Source: Symsagittifera roscoffensis (Eukaryota > Xenacoelomorpha > Acoela > Convolutidae). From it: 64,000 bases of DNA. Where the stretch lies: contig NC_087066.1 of assembly GCF_963678635.1 (NCBI RefSeq), positions 51,414,312-51,478,311 on the forward strand, given 5' to 3'. Made by a program: the position numbers and the translations under genes. Position 1 is the stretch's first letter; every line of letters begins with the position of its first letter. The notes under the pieces are model-generated. The model saw only the letters and a list, made by a program, of their open reading frames with translations, ran no database searches and was not told the DNA's origin. Below are positions 12,583-22,014 of the stretch, in pieces.

Positions 12583-13180
12583 TTTTAACATTATACTTCA
12601 CTATCTTGAAACCTTCAAATCATTTTTCATTTACATTTTTCAAAATAACATGCTGACAAGTACGCAATAATTCTAGTTCAAAATAGACCAATAGGATTCA
12701 TCCAATCCGTCACTTTCTCTAACTCAAACTAAGACCAATTAGACGAATCATATAGAACTCCAGGCACATCTATATCTATAACTTTACGACCTCCAGGTCA
12801 AAAATAAGCAAACCACTCCAACTTGACAACTAAAATAAATATCACCATAATACCGTACCCCTCCCTTATCTAATAACCCAAAGATCAACAATATTTCCCC
12901 AACTCAGACCACGAATACCCCCAAAGCAAATTTGTTAACTTAGCCTAAAGTAACAAAATGAACATTTTAATTAGCCTAAAGTATAAAAATCTCACCATAC
13001 CCCGGATCATTTGACAAACAAAAATAAAGAAAAAGACGACCTCCCAATCACCATGAAAATTGCCCCCAACAATTTTTTACAAAACTCAACCCACTTGTCA
13101 AAAAACTAATAAATAATCCGACCACACTTGAAAATCGCCTCAAACAGAAAAAAATATTCGACCAAGAGATCATTTCTTAA
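12583..13180 (+). other. E1 gap between pol and the downstream ORFs
   Basis: About 600 bases without an ORF. They include the repeated word TAGCCTAAAGTA (near 12940 and 12975) and two CTCCAGG-type words near 12760-12790. The subgenomic RNA for the downstream ORFs might use a splice acceptor here, but I cannot single one out. Confidence 0.5.
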
Positions 13181-13411
13181 ATGCTCTTCTCTCAATCAGT
13201 TACTCAAATACTCATAAATCTTAAACATTTTTTTACAATATTCGAAACCTTTATAATATTTCTTTTTGATATACTTGAATCTTTTCTAATAATCCTAATC
13301 ATTTTTTGTAACATTTTTTTAATTTTCTACACCATACTCGAACTATTCCTCCAACTTTCCAAAACCCTTGATTATATCCACAGGTACGATTTATACAACT
13401 TGTCTAAATGA
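13181..13411 (+). CDS. E1 small hydrophobic protein A (76 aa)
   Basis: The predicted protein is almost entirely hydrophobic from residue 10 to 60, rich in Phe, Ile and Leu with few charged residues, consistent with one or two membrane spans. Its stop codon overlaps the start codon of the next ORF as ATGA (13408-13411). No family is recognised. Small hydrophobic proteins beside a glycoprotein gene are often viroporins; that is a suggestion from composition and position only. E2 has the same ORF with few substitutions. Confidence 0.55.
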   Translation: MLFSQSVTQILINLKHFFTIFETFIIFLFDILESFLIILIIFCNIFLIFYTILELFLQLSKTLDYIHRYDLYNLSK

Positions 13412-13596
13412 TACGAACAATTTTCAGTAGAACTGATATTTTTTTATTGTTTGTAATTTTCATAGCATTCTTATCATCCCTCATTTTGACCATATGTAAA
13501 TGTATAAAGAAAGCAATCCTCACATTTGCCCTGGCAACAATCCTTCTAATTCTTTTTTTGGAAGAATATTATAATAAACACAAAATTTCTCACTAA
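13408..13596 (+). CDS. E1 small membrane protein B (62 aa)
   Basis: Two hydrophobic segments (about residues 11-28 and 36-51) are separated by a short basic loop with KCIKK, giving a hairpin-like membrane protein with a polar tail. It starts on the ATGA overlap with the preceding ORF and ends nine bases before the next long open frame begins. No homologue is recognised. A helical-hairpin viroporin-like role is possible but unproven. Confidence 0.55.
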   Translation: MIRTIFSRTDIFLLFVIFIAFLSSLILTICKCIKKAILTFALATILLILFLEEYYNKHKISH

Positions 13597-13604
13597 AGTA
13601 ATAA

Positions 13605-14738
13605 TTCAAAAAACTATCAAAAATTGCTACCCAACAGTCACAAAGTCAGTCTTCACCGACATCATCCCAAGATAACCAAACACCATCTTCAATTACTCAA
13701 AATCCTCAAACATCTACACGAATTTCTTTTCAAGACAATCCATACACTTTTGAAGAACGACACGCTCGTTTATCAGAACCACTAGAACCAGTTCAACGAC
13801 AAGCACCTTTAAGCGAACCAACATATAACCTATACCCAACACTACCACAAGAACTAAGTAAAATAAGAAATCCTAGTCAAAACCAAAATACAGTCGAAAT
13901 AAATAGACAAATTATACATCCTCGACGAAACAGAAATTTTCAAACTCCCCGAGTTCATTTTGATATACCTCAATCCCCATCACAAACCACTCCAGAAAAC
14001 CCCATTGGTATATTACCAGAAACCCCTACGCTTCTTTCACAACGTAGCACCTCAAGCCTACCATCAGATTACTTAGGTTCAACACCAACATCTGAGCAAA
14101 TACGTGAAAATCCTTTCAACCCCACAAACCAAACATCACGATTTCCATATTGGACTACACATTTATTTACACAAGGTGAACCAAATTTAGTCAATGACCC
14201 CATAGATATTTCTACGGATACAACAACATCCTCATCACTACCAGAAACATTATCACTACCATCAACACCATCAATAAGCCAGATTTCACCACCACCTTTT
14301 AACTTAAATTTTCCAAATAATCTCCACGCCAGATATCGAGAAAAATCATCAACAAATATTCCTTTAAGACTAGATTGGAATACATTTACAGCACCTCCAC
14401 CATTATTTGGACAACATCAAGAAAGTAACCGCCTTCATAACTGGGCACTTAATAGATTACAATATCGCCAAGATATTCACAACGATATCCGTGATCACAA
14501 TATTCAAATACTCCAACAAAACAGTTTACAATTAAAGTTTGAAATCACAGTTAAGCTAAATAATATTACCCAACATCCCTACCCATTAAACCCACCTAAC
14601 ATAACAGCTCAATCACTACCACCACCGTTTATAACTACTGAAGTAATATACAAATACGACAGATATACCAAAAACACAATTGGCTACATTACATTTTACA
14701 ATCCATACTCAGGATTATCATACACATGTATATTCTAA
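13605..14738 (+). CDS. E1 ATG-less ORF X (377 codons), Pro/Ser/Thr-rich
   Basis: A long open frame follows directly after two tandem in-frame TAA codons (13599-13604) and runs to TAA at 14736-14738. I found no in-frame ATG. The amino-terminal two thirds is Gln/Ser/Thr/Pro-rich and probably disordered; the last 120 residues look folded, with Trp, Tyr and Phe conserved between copies. It ends 13 bases inside the env start. Translation must use a non-AUG start, splicing from upstream, or frameshifting. E2 keeps the frame open but has two more A residues in the A-run just upstream, which changes its phase relative to ORF B. The function is unknown; the layout (disordered plus folded domain) could suit an internal structural protein. 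Confidence 0.65.
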   Translation, partial: FKKLSKIATQQSQSQSSPTSSQDNQTPSSITQNPQTSTRISFQDNPYTFEERHARLSEPLEPVQRQAPLSEPTYNLYPTLPQELSKIRNPSQNQNTVEINRQIIHPRRNRNFQTPRVHFDIPQSPSQTTPENPIGILPETPTLLSQRSTSSLPSDYLGSTPTSEQIRENPFNPTNQTSRFPYWTTHLFTQGEPNLVNDPIDISTDTTTSSSLPETLSLPSTPSISQISPPPFNLNFPNNLHARYREKSSTNIPLRLDWNTFTAPPPLFGQHQESNRLHNWALNRLQYRQDIHNDIRDHNIQILQQNSLQLKFEITVKLNNITQHPYPLNPPNITAQSLPPPFITTEVIYKYDRYTKNTIGYITFYNPYSGLSYTCIF

Positions 14739-17344
14739 AATTATTAATTTTTCTCCAACTCCTTTTTCTAGTAATCTCAAATCAAAACATAAACCCTTCT
14801 CCTCGTACAGGACCACAAGATTTATTAGTAACACATTACGATTGTGAAGAAAATGAACAAAAAACACTACATAAATATGCAATAAATCAAGTATCACAAT
14901 GTGAAACAGAACCACAAGCTATAGAAACCACAGATGTAATAGCTACACTCTATTCAAAAGCCCGAGCAACAACAGTTACAGGTTATAAATTTACAGCAAC
15001 ATTTTCCGAAAAGAAAGTACATTGTTCACAAGTCTCGAACGGAAACAAAAACCGACTTGACCATGAATCATTCTATCAGAGTAATATAGAACGTCTTTTA
15101 CATCTCAATCCCGACGATTGTAAAAATGAATTACTTAGACTAAACATCACACAAAATAAAAACTCCCAAAGAAAGTTAGTTAACTTTCAAGTTTTTTCAG
15201 ACTCTGTACATCAATCACAACTTGAAAGACACCAAGGACATATAAAACTAGACGAAAAATACCCGTATAACGGCGCACACGGACGATTAACCTATGACCT
15301 ACACGATAAACATTGGATACCACACATTGGTATAAATGACCCATCAAACTGCAAAGCAGACACAAAAAATAAAGGATACCAAGAAATAATGTTTTTCGAT
15401 TGGAAAATACAACTCGAAAAAATACAACTAACACGAGATTTATCAGATAATACAATGATCTATCAAGGAATCCGATTACCTTGTAAAAATGATCAAGGTT
15501 ATTGCGACCCTACAACGAGAACACAAGCAACAATTGTTTGGTTCCCCGAAGATACATGTACAACATTTCAAGTAGCAAAAATACACGCTCGTATGATAAA
15601 ATTTCACGAAAAATATTTTATACAATCAATTCCATATGAACAAGTCCATCCATCACGAAAACTAAGTTCTGATTTTAGAAACATAGACAATATAGAAAAT
15701 AAATTGACACGTTTTCAAATATATCAAGAAACAGAACTTGCATGTAAATACAGGAATCCACTTCACAGAACACAATACTCTGAAATATTAGTTGAATACG
15801 AAAGAGGATTCGACATGACCACTGGAAAAGTAAAAATCGACCCATATGCCACAGGTCATCCCCTAAACGAAGGAACATCTTATATACCAGTTAATTTTGA
15901 AAAAAGCAACGGACAACCTGGTGGACATCTAAAACCCCATGACACCAGAAGCACACGCTTACAAGAATTATCACTAATGAATACTACATATTTCGGTAAT
16001 ATCCACTATGATATTCATTTAGATATGAAACTAGATTATACAATTAGCCGAATTTTTCAAGAAATGTCACTCTCCGAATTAGAAACACTACACCAACTAT
16101 GCGAATTAGAACGAACACAAATATTACAATCACTTGCACTAGCAGTATTAAAAATACCCTATGCAGGATACTTATTATCTGGAAATAGATCAAATTTTTT
16201 AGACTATGAAGGAAACATCTTATGGTTTTATACTTGTACTAAAAAAGTATCACCACTATACGTTTTTGAAGATAAACGATGTTATAAAAGAATCCCTATC
16301 TTTTATAAGAATAAAGTACATTTCGTGGATACACTTTCACGAAGAACCTATTTCTGGGATACCGCAGTCCCATGTGGATCAGAAAACAGCCACAATGTAG
16401 TACAACTAAACCCCGATGAAAATAAATATTATATTCTCACTCCATATCCCACATTAATGCAATCACTCAAAAAATTTTCACCAGAAAGCATTCGCGCTAT
16501 TGCTCGAAACCCAAATATAGACTTACAATCAATAGGAATCTATTCAAAATCAGATATTCAACATCACATTAGAACACAACAATTCCAAGAATTATTAACA
16601 CAAATGGACACTATACAAAGACAATCAATGGACCAAAATTTACGCAAACTTGCAGAAACCGCAGGATTTGCCGATATCTACACGCAAGACTATAGCGGAT
16701 ATTTTAAAGACATTAAAGATTATATATATCTAAACGGTGAAAAATACCGTCCCCAAGATATATCACCAATTAACATTTTTAGCTTTGTTACACTCAAAAA
16801 TGAGATCCTCGATTTTCTAGGATGGCCCTACTACATCTTAGAAAAATTGACTATTTTATACGCAATGTTTAACTTTATTGGATTTCTTTTCTCACTTTTA
16901 AAAGGAATCTACAACACATGTGCTATACACACACAAGTAAACAGACAAGCAAGCGTAGCACGCATACTCTTTGCAGGATTTTTTGGAATCTTTTCTAAAT
17001 CTATAAACAAAATTCTTTTAGACGCACAAATAAAAGAATATAACACAAAAATAGCAACACGACAAAATACATACGACGAAGAACATAACAATGTAGACAT
17101 AACGCCAACGGCACCACAATTACCACCCCTACCAAATAACCATCCACTATCCCTAGTCCCACGAAATTTTCGAAATTTAGCCATCACACATAATCCAAAT
17201 TTTCGACTCACCACATCACAAAGTCCCATCCAACATATAATGACACACCAGTCACAAGATCAAAATACTTATGAACAAATTATTGAACAACCCCATACCA
17301 CCGCTTTTCAGTCTCAAAATAATCATTTTTTTAGCCCACGATGA
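14726..17344 (+). CDS. E1 Env-like glycoprotein (872 aa)
   Basis: The protein starts with a strong signal peptide (a hydrophobic run at residues 2-17, then NQN). A long Cys-containing ectodomain with several N-glycosylation sequons follows. Its first part has the spaced motif HYDCEENEQKTLHKYAINQV. Hydrophobic segments lie near residues 705-730 (within GWPYYILEKLTILYAMFNF and after) and 750-765 (ILFAGFFGIF), followed by a polar tail of about 100 residues. This is the layout of a type I envelope protein, and its place after pol matches env of Metaviridae. I do not recognise the exact glycoprotein family. The frame is open in E1, and the start overlaps the end of ORF X. The stop TGA overlaps the next ATG as ATGA. 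Confidence 0.8.
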   Translation: MYILKLLIFLQLLFLVISNQNINPSPRTGPQDLLVTHYDCEENEQKTLHKYAINQVSQCETEPQAIETTDVIATLYSKARATTVTGYKFTATFSEKKVHCSQVSNGNKNRLDHESFYQSNIERLLHLNPDDCKNELLRLNITQNKNSQRKLVNFQVFSDSVHQSQLERHQGHIKLDEKYPYNGAHGRLTYDLHDKHWIPHIGINDPSNCKADTKNKGYQEIMFFDWKIQLEKIQLTRDLSDNTMIYQGIRLPCKNDQGYCDPTTRTQATIVWFPEDTCTTFQVAKIHARMIKFHEKYFIQSIPYEQVHPSRKLSSDFRNIDNIENKLTRFQIYQETELACKYRNPLHRTQYSEILVEYERGFDMTTGKVKIDPYATGHPLNEGTSYIPVNFEKSNGQPGGHLKPHDTRSTRLQELSLMNTTYFGNIHYDIHLDMKLDYTISRIFQEMSLSELETLHQLCELERTQILQSLALAVLKIPYAGYLLSGNRSNFLDYEGNILWFYTCTKKVSPLYVFEDKRCYKRIPIFYKNKVHFVDTLSRRTYFWDTAVPCGSENSHNVVQLNPDENKYYILTPYPTLMQSLKKFSPESIRAIARNPNIDLQSIGIYSKSDIQHHIRTQQFQELLTQMDTIQRQSMDQNLRKLAETAGFADIYTQDYSGYFKDIKDYIYLNGEKYRPQDISPINIFSFVTLKNEILDFLGWPYYILEKLTILYAMFNFIGFLFSLLKGIYNTCAIHTQVNRQASVARILFAGFFGIFSKSINKILLDAQIKEYNTKIATRQNTYDEEHNNVDITPTAPQLPPLPNNHPLSLVPRNFRNLAITHNPNFRLTTSQSPIQHIMTHQSQDQNTYEQIIEQPHTTAFQSQNNHFFSPR

Positions 17345-19146
17345 GCCGCCAACTTGGATCACTACACCGATCAAATTCCCACCCAACCAATCTTACCTCT
17401 CCAATCCCAATAATACCACTTTTTGCTTTTCCGCCACCCGATTTTCCATCTAGTAATGTAACATCAGGCATGAATTCCGACACTAATTCACACATCTCAG
17501 TTTTATATTCCATCTCACAACTCAATAACCCGAATATTGAAACCCCCGATGAATTTGCCGACTCAGAACCATCCCCATCCAATAATTTTCATAACTCTTC
17601 TAATTTTTTTCAACCCCCTTTTCAACCCATATTATCCAATAACCCTGACCCGATTACTCCCACACCCTCTTATGCTTCCCAAGTTACCCCAACCTACTCC
17701 TCATACCATTCTGACCAATCATCTCATTCACCAGACACCCCCCGAATCTCCCCAGAGCTAGATAATTTTATTACCCTTCAACAACAACCCTACCACCTTA
17801 ATACCCCAACCATAAACCAAATCTCCTCCACAATAAATTCATCCAACCCCCCTACCCCTACACCCTCTTCAAATTATACTGAATCATTAGCACCATCATC
17901 CACATCAACTGAATCTTCACTCAACACTAATAGAGCTTACCGCACTTTTAAAAGAAAGTTCCCCAACCATCCTTTCCCAGCGAAACCAGGAACAGCCCGT
18001 GAATACATCAACCACCCCAAGCATACTAACACAAAAGAATTTTTAGCCATCACCTTACCCTCATTCCCACAATACACTTTAAACACCCCCCACGACACTA
18101 ACGAAACACGCAACTTTGTAGATGAATACGTTTTAATGCCCACTCTCTCTTGGACCTCATATTATCATTTTACTAACCCTCTTTGCTTACCTTTATCTAA
18201 CACTCACATCGATATAGAGCGAAATACGGACATGCTATATCGACTCACTACACCACTAACCGCTAGACAATTTACTTATGTTGGATATAAAAAATCACTA
18301 AAAACACACACTGCACCTAGAGCTAACGAATATACACTCGAATACTATGATCACAACATCATCAGAGCTAACCAAGATCAATTCTTAGACGACGATCGCT
18401 TCGCTAATCCACAAATTACCGAGAAATTTTTCATCAAGACACCATATATATTTACACTAAACATCTTCGACCGAAAGTTTGATCACATTATTTCAGAAGC
18501 ACTAACAGACACACAAGCATACGAAAGCTTTAAAGAACGCTTCCAAATATTTTCACTAACCTTTCATTTCCTTGCACCACACGAAAGAGATTTACACTGC
18601 TCACACGATATTATGTTGCGCACTAAACAAACCCACACATATAGTTATTATCGCTTCATCCAAAATCACTTTGACCTACACACACCCTCTAGACAACCAC
18701 ACCATCGTTTTCAATTCATTAATTCCAAATACACTTCACCATTTTTCCTAAATTTCACATATTGCATTAAAGATACTAACCTTCATGGTATTCTTCGCAA
18801 TTATGATCCCATAACCCAAATGTACATCTTCTGTCCCATCACCAAGACCTTCAACGCCGAAGAATCCCGACCCTTCCTTATCCCGCACGAGTTTGTACAA
18901 CCTATAGAAATCCCAATTTTAGAATTCATCCACAACACTAAATTCAATCACAAATTATATAATCTAATCCAAAACACACCTTATGAGTTTGCAGTTGGCA
19001 CTGAAGAACTAACCACTATCAAGGCACTCCAATTGCTTTGGCCACTGCTTCAGACTAAAAATATCATCCGCATCTTAGCTAAACTACTAACAACTTCCGA
19101 TCTCATCCACGACATCTTCCCCCACGGTTTTTTCCCCGACGACTAA
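17341..19146 (+). CDS. E1 terminal ORF, 601 aa, unknown
   Basis: The start codon overlaps the env stop (ATGA at 17341-17344). Residues 1 to about 210 are very rich in Ser, Pro, Thr and Asn and probably disordered. From about residue 230 to the end the composition is that of a folded globular protein, with many aromatic residues and His and a charged Asp-Asp carboxyl end. There is no signal peptide or clear membrane span and no family that I recognise. It resembles ORF X in architecture (low-complexity start, folded end). E2 encodes 599 residues with a two-codon deletion in the low-complexity part, so the frame has been kept through an indel. Confidence 0.7.
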   Translation: MSRQLGSLHRSNSHPTNLTSPIPIIPLFAFPPPDFPSSNVTSGMNSDTNSHISVLYSISQLNNPNIETPDEFADSEPSPSNNFHNSSNFFQPPFQPILSNNPDPITPTPSYASQVTPTYSSYHSDQSSHSPDTPRISPELDNFITLQQQPYHLNTPTINQISSTINSSNPPTPTPSSNYTESLAPSSTSTESSLNTNRAYRTFKRKFPNHPFPAKPGTAREYINHPKHTNTKEFLAITLPSFPQYTLNTPHDTNETRNFVDEYVLMPTLSWTSYYHFTNPLCLPLSNTHIDIERNTDMLYRLTTPLTARQFTYVGYKKSLKTHTAPRANEYTLEYYDHNIIRANQDQFLDDDRFANPQITEKFFIKTPYIFTLNIFDRKFDHIISEALTDTQAYESFKERFQIFSLTFHFLAPHERDLHCSHDIMLRTKQTHTYSYYRFIQNHFDLHTPSRQPHHRFQFINSKYTSPFFLNFTYCIKDTNLHGILRNYDPITQMYIFCPITKTFNAEESRPFLIPHEFVQPIEIPILEFIHNTKFNHKLYNLIQNTPYEFAVGTEELTTIKALQLLWPLLQTKNIIRILAKLLTTSDLIHDIFPHGFFPDD

Positions 19147-19149
19147 CAG

Positions 19150-19227
19150 GTAAGTATGAATTAAATGAATATTACTAACTAATTAAAATATTAAAAACTC
19201 ACCATACTTTATTCATGTTTTCTTTAG
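19150..19227 (+). other. E1 78-nt intron just after the last stop
   Basis: The donor CAG/GTAAGT lies three bases after the TAA of the terminal ORF. A perfect TACTAAC branch site is at 19173-19179. The acceptor is a pyrimidine-rich TTTTCTTTAG ending at 19227. E2 has the same three signals and the same length. Splicing here would not change a protein. Because the intron is present in both genomic copies, the RNA that was reverse-transcribed must have kept it. Confidence 0.7.
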
Positions 19228-20759
19228 ATTTTTAGCCTTCATCCGACGATCACCTACAAAAACCACAAAAGACAAATAAAAATCGCAAATTTCATCAAAC
19301 AGATTTCAAAAATTCTATTAATCTCTTACACTTATAAATTTATAAATTTAATACCAATGCAGTAAATTCATTTCTAAAATTTTTCCCACAAGCAGTAAAT
19401 CTAATTATGATGAAAATTTGTAACTTAAAATTCCCCCATAACTAGCAGTAAATTTCCAAATTCTATGCAGTAAATTAATAAAATGCAAATGCAGTACTAA
19501 CCTTTTCATATTTTCATTTACTCGCACAGAAATTCTATCCACACTCGCACAGCTCGCCCACGAAGAATTGTTTAAAATAATGAATTTCAGTTTCAAGTTT
19601 TCACACTCAACAACTCTAACATATAATAACATGTTTCAAACTTTCCTTTAACCCGGTTGGAAAGGAATCATATACTAAACAAAACTAACCAACGCAGCTT
19701 ACTAAATACCACAAATCATAGAATAACAGCATGACTAAGAAAAGGAAACCAACGGTACCCAAACCGGATTAACCCAGTTTAAAACTGGATAATTTATTCT
19801 TTTGAAGACTATTATAAAGTCTAAGAAAGAAATAATAAAACACAAAAAAGTCGAAAGACAAACCCATACCACAAACAATTTGATTTTTGGAAAAAGGATA
19901 TAACCAACAAGACATAAGAAAAACCACAACAAACCCAACATAAAACGTTGTCACATAACAGGACCCCTCACAAAAACCGCATGAAATCATACTCCCACTC
20001 CTGGCCTAACCCACCAGGAAGGACGTCCTGAGCATGCTCTATAGCCGGCCTAACCCACCGTGCTACATCCACGCTTTGTGACCACACCTCTATTTTTAAT
20101 AAGAGCTACTCAAGTGTGAGTAACTCTTCAAAATAACCGAACTAAAACAAAAAGCTTTTGTGAAAACAACTAACTAAAATCATAATAAAAAAATATTAAA
20201 CTAATAAATGTTTTATAAAATGTAAATTACATTATGCAATACATAGATCAGAATACAACACCAAGGACGAACATCTAAAGACAAAACGACCCCACTACGC
20301 TCGAGAGAGAATGGCCAACCACAATCGATATGCCACTCACAATCACAACTCGAAGGATTTAGAGTACGACTTGACTTCGCAGAAAAGGACTTCATTGAAC
20401 TAGACCAATGACCACCTCGATGTTCAAGTATACGTACAGATCCCAGTAACCAGGCATCCCCTCCACGCACAATCTCCACGCCATTCCCAAACTAGATCAG
20501 ACACAAAAGAAGTTCTCCACGCAGAACAGAAAAACCTGACATAGCAAACCATTCTGAAATCAGATTTGAGTTTGTTGCAAAGACTTAGTCGTTGTCACTA
20601 GAAGACACAACGTCTTATGTCTCTAACTCCAGCTTCCTGGAACTTCTTTAACAAAAAGGAAACAGAAGAAATATGATGTTCGCCAAACACCAACGTCCAT
20701 CATCCATCCTTCGAATTGCAGAAGAACTATTCTAAAAAACTCTGTAAAACCCGGATGGG
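19228..20759 (+). other. E1 3' untranslated region with motif repeats
   Basis: No plausible ORF on the plus strand. The word GCAGTAAAT recurs at 19359, 19392, 19445 and 19467, and GCAGTACTA at 19491. A palindrome CCAGTTTAAAACTGG lies near 19776. The word GGCCTAACCCACC occurs twice, near 20003 and 20047, beside small inverted repeats. An 88-codon antisense frame (20213-20479) is also present in E2, but there is no other sign that it is coding. The region ends in the purine tract GGATGGG (20753-20759) directly before the 3' LTR, a short but well-placed candidate for plus-strand priming. Confidence 0.6.
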
Positions 20760-21168
20760 TGGAACCTGATCTAAACTACATTTTATGATTGGATAATTTA
20801 GATATTTTACCAATGAAAGTATTTAATATTAACCAATCATGATCCATCTAACTAACAACCCACTTATTTGTAAGTGCTGAAGTTACTTGTAATTTCAGCA
20901 CCAGAGAGATTTGAATTTAACTTAGAAATTAGTTGGACTCTCCCGAGCACTTCAGCAGCCGCAATAAACCAGTATACCCTAGATCTATTGAGCCTAGCAG
21001 AGACTAGTTAAACAACCTGAGACTAGATAGTATAAGAGTAAGATTAGGATCGGTATTAGACTAAGAAGTTGCACGAATCTATCCGGCCGAAAATAAGATA
21101 GCGTGACGAGCAGACGGTGTACCCTATCCGAAATTACTCTATGAGTTAACCAAAACGGTTCTAACTCA
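20760..21168 (+). repeat. E1 3' LTR (409 bp)
   Basis: It has the same ends as the 5' LTR (TGGAACC...TAACTCA), with AATAAA at 20963-20968. It differs from the E1 5' LTR by a missing T near 20815, an A/G change near 20957, and several changes confined to the 13-base terminal loop, here ACCAAAACGGTTC. The base composition downstream (CTTTTTCC) does not match the left flank. Confidence 0.93.
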
Positions 21169-21621
21169 CTTTTTCCACTTAAAAAGGATGCCCTCTTTGA
21201 TATAATTTAACTATGCCTTTTTTTTGGCTGATATACAAGCTGTGTTGTTAAGTCTAAGGACTCTCACGGTAAGACGAATAATTTCTCGCGGTGTTTATCA
21301 TTATAAACAAATTGAAAAAAGAATTCATATATGATGGAAAGACTCGAATCAAAATTTATGTATTGTGTATCACGGACAAAACAAGTCTGGCATGAGTCGC
21401 AGCGAGCCCAGCACAATTTTTTTGGGGTCGTCAAATCAAAAAATGTTTTAGTTGAGATCTTCAAAATATACCAAATTTGATTAGAGACGACCAAAACTTA
21501 GAGTTAGCACCTCGAGCCGGATCTAGACTCTTATCCAAAGAAAAGTTTTCATTCCCTATATTTTTGAGGAAAATAACATTTTCAAGTTTTTTATTCCATC
21601 TATTATAATTATCTCTTATAG
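21169..21621. other. Intron or upstream DNA before the first visible exon
   Basis: AT-rich sequence between E1 and the first PXA exon. It ends in a splice acceptor, TCTCTTATAG, at 21621. I see no gene in it. Confidence 0.5.
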
Positions 21622-21766
21622 TGAACGTTGTGGAACTGACAATAAAGCAAAATGCCAAATCTACCGTGCGATTGATGACGTCATCGAAAATATTGTGGAG
21701 AACCTCTTCAGGGATTACTTCGAGTCATGGTTCGCCAAATTAACCAATCAGAAGGACTCAGCCGAA
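21622..21766 (+). CDS. SNX25: Sorting nexin (SNX25-like), PXA exon 1
   Basis: This exon is bounded by TCTTATAG and GAA/GTAAGG and starts with the last base of a split codon. It encodes about 48 residues, including AIDDVIENIVENLFRDYFES, which fits the start of a PXA domain (helix, then an RDY..SW-type turn). Later exons add the rest of PXA, a coiled coil, RGS and PX, the order found in SNX13/14/25-type sorting nexins. These proteins act at membrane contact sites and endosomes or the ER, bind phosphoinositides through PX and, in some members, Galpha through RGS. Exons encoding the amino-terminal membrane anchor are not seen; they may lie before 2253 or outside the window. The end phase (0) matches the next exon. 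Confidence 0.75.
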
Positions 21767-22014
21767 GTAAGGCGGTATAGCAACTTTAAAAAAGACCCAT
21801 TTTTTGTCTCATTCTCAGCCCAGAAACTCTCAAATCAGAAAATGATTGATTTCTGAGCCACTCTCCCCCTTTTTACAAAATTCATATATCCCTAGCTGTT
21901 GAATAAATTCCTTGTAAGAGTGACATTTCGATACTAGATATCGATGGGACGGCAGTTAAAGAGATGCAAAAGTAACATGAAGATCTCAGTCAAGGCCGCG
22001 GCTCTCCGTAAATT

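Larger units (their letters stand above)
2253..21168 (+). mobile_element. E1: 18.9-kb env-bearing Ty3/gypsy-like LTR element
   Basis: E1 is a complete LTR-to-LTR element of 18,916 bp. The order is 5' LTR, primer-binding region, leader with a small ORF, basic ORF, gag-pol, gap, two small hydrophobic ORFs, an ATG-less ORF, Env-like ORF, terminal ORF, 3'-UTR intron, purine tract and 3' LTR. The order PR-RT-RNase H-IN and the GPY module after integrase are hallmarks of Ty3/gypsy (Metaviridae). It is much longer than the 5-10 kb usual for that group. The gag-pol frame is broken by one extra base in the RT active site; env is open. The flanks (AACTG on the left, CTTTT on the right) show no target-site duplication, and the two LTRs differ in their terminal loop, suggesting a recombinant. 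Confidence 0.93.

Noticed and set aside
20213-20479. 88-codon minus-strand ORF in the E1 3' UTR, also present at 57546-57812 in E2
   Set aside because: The two copies are too similar for conservation to mean anything. No motif, and antisense to the element.
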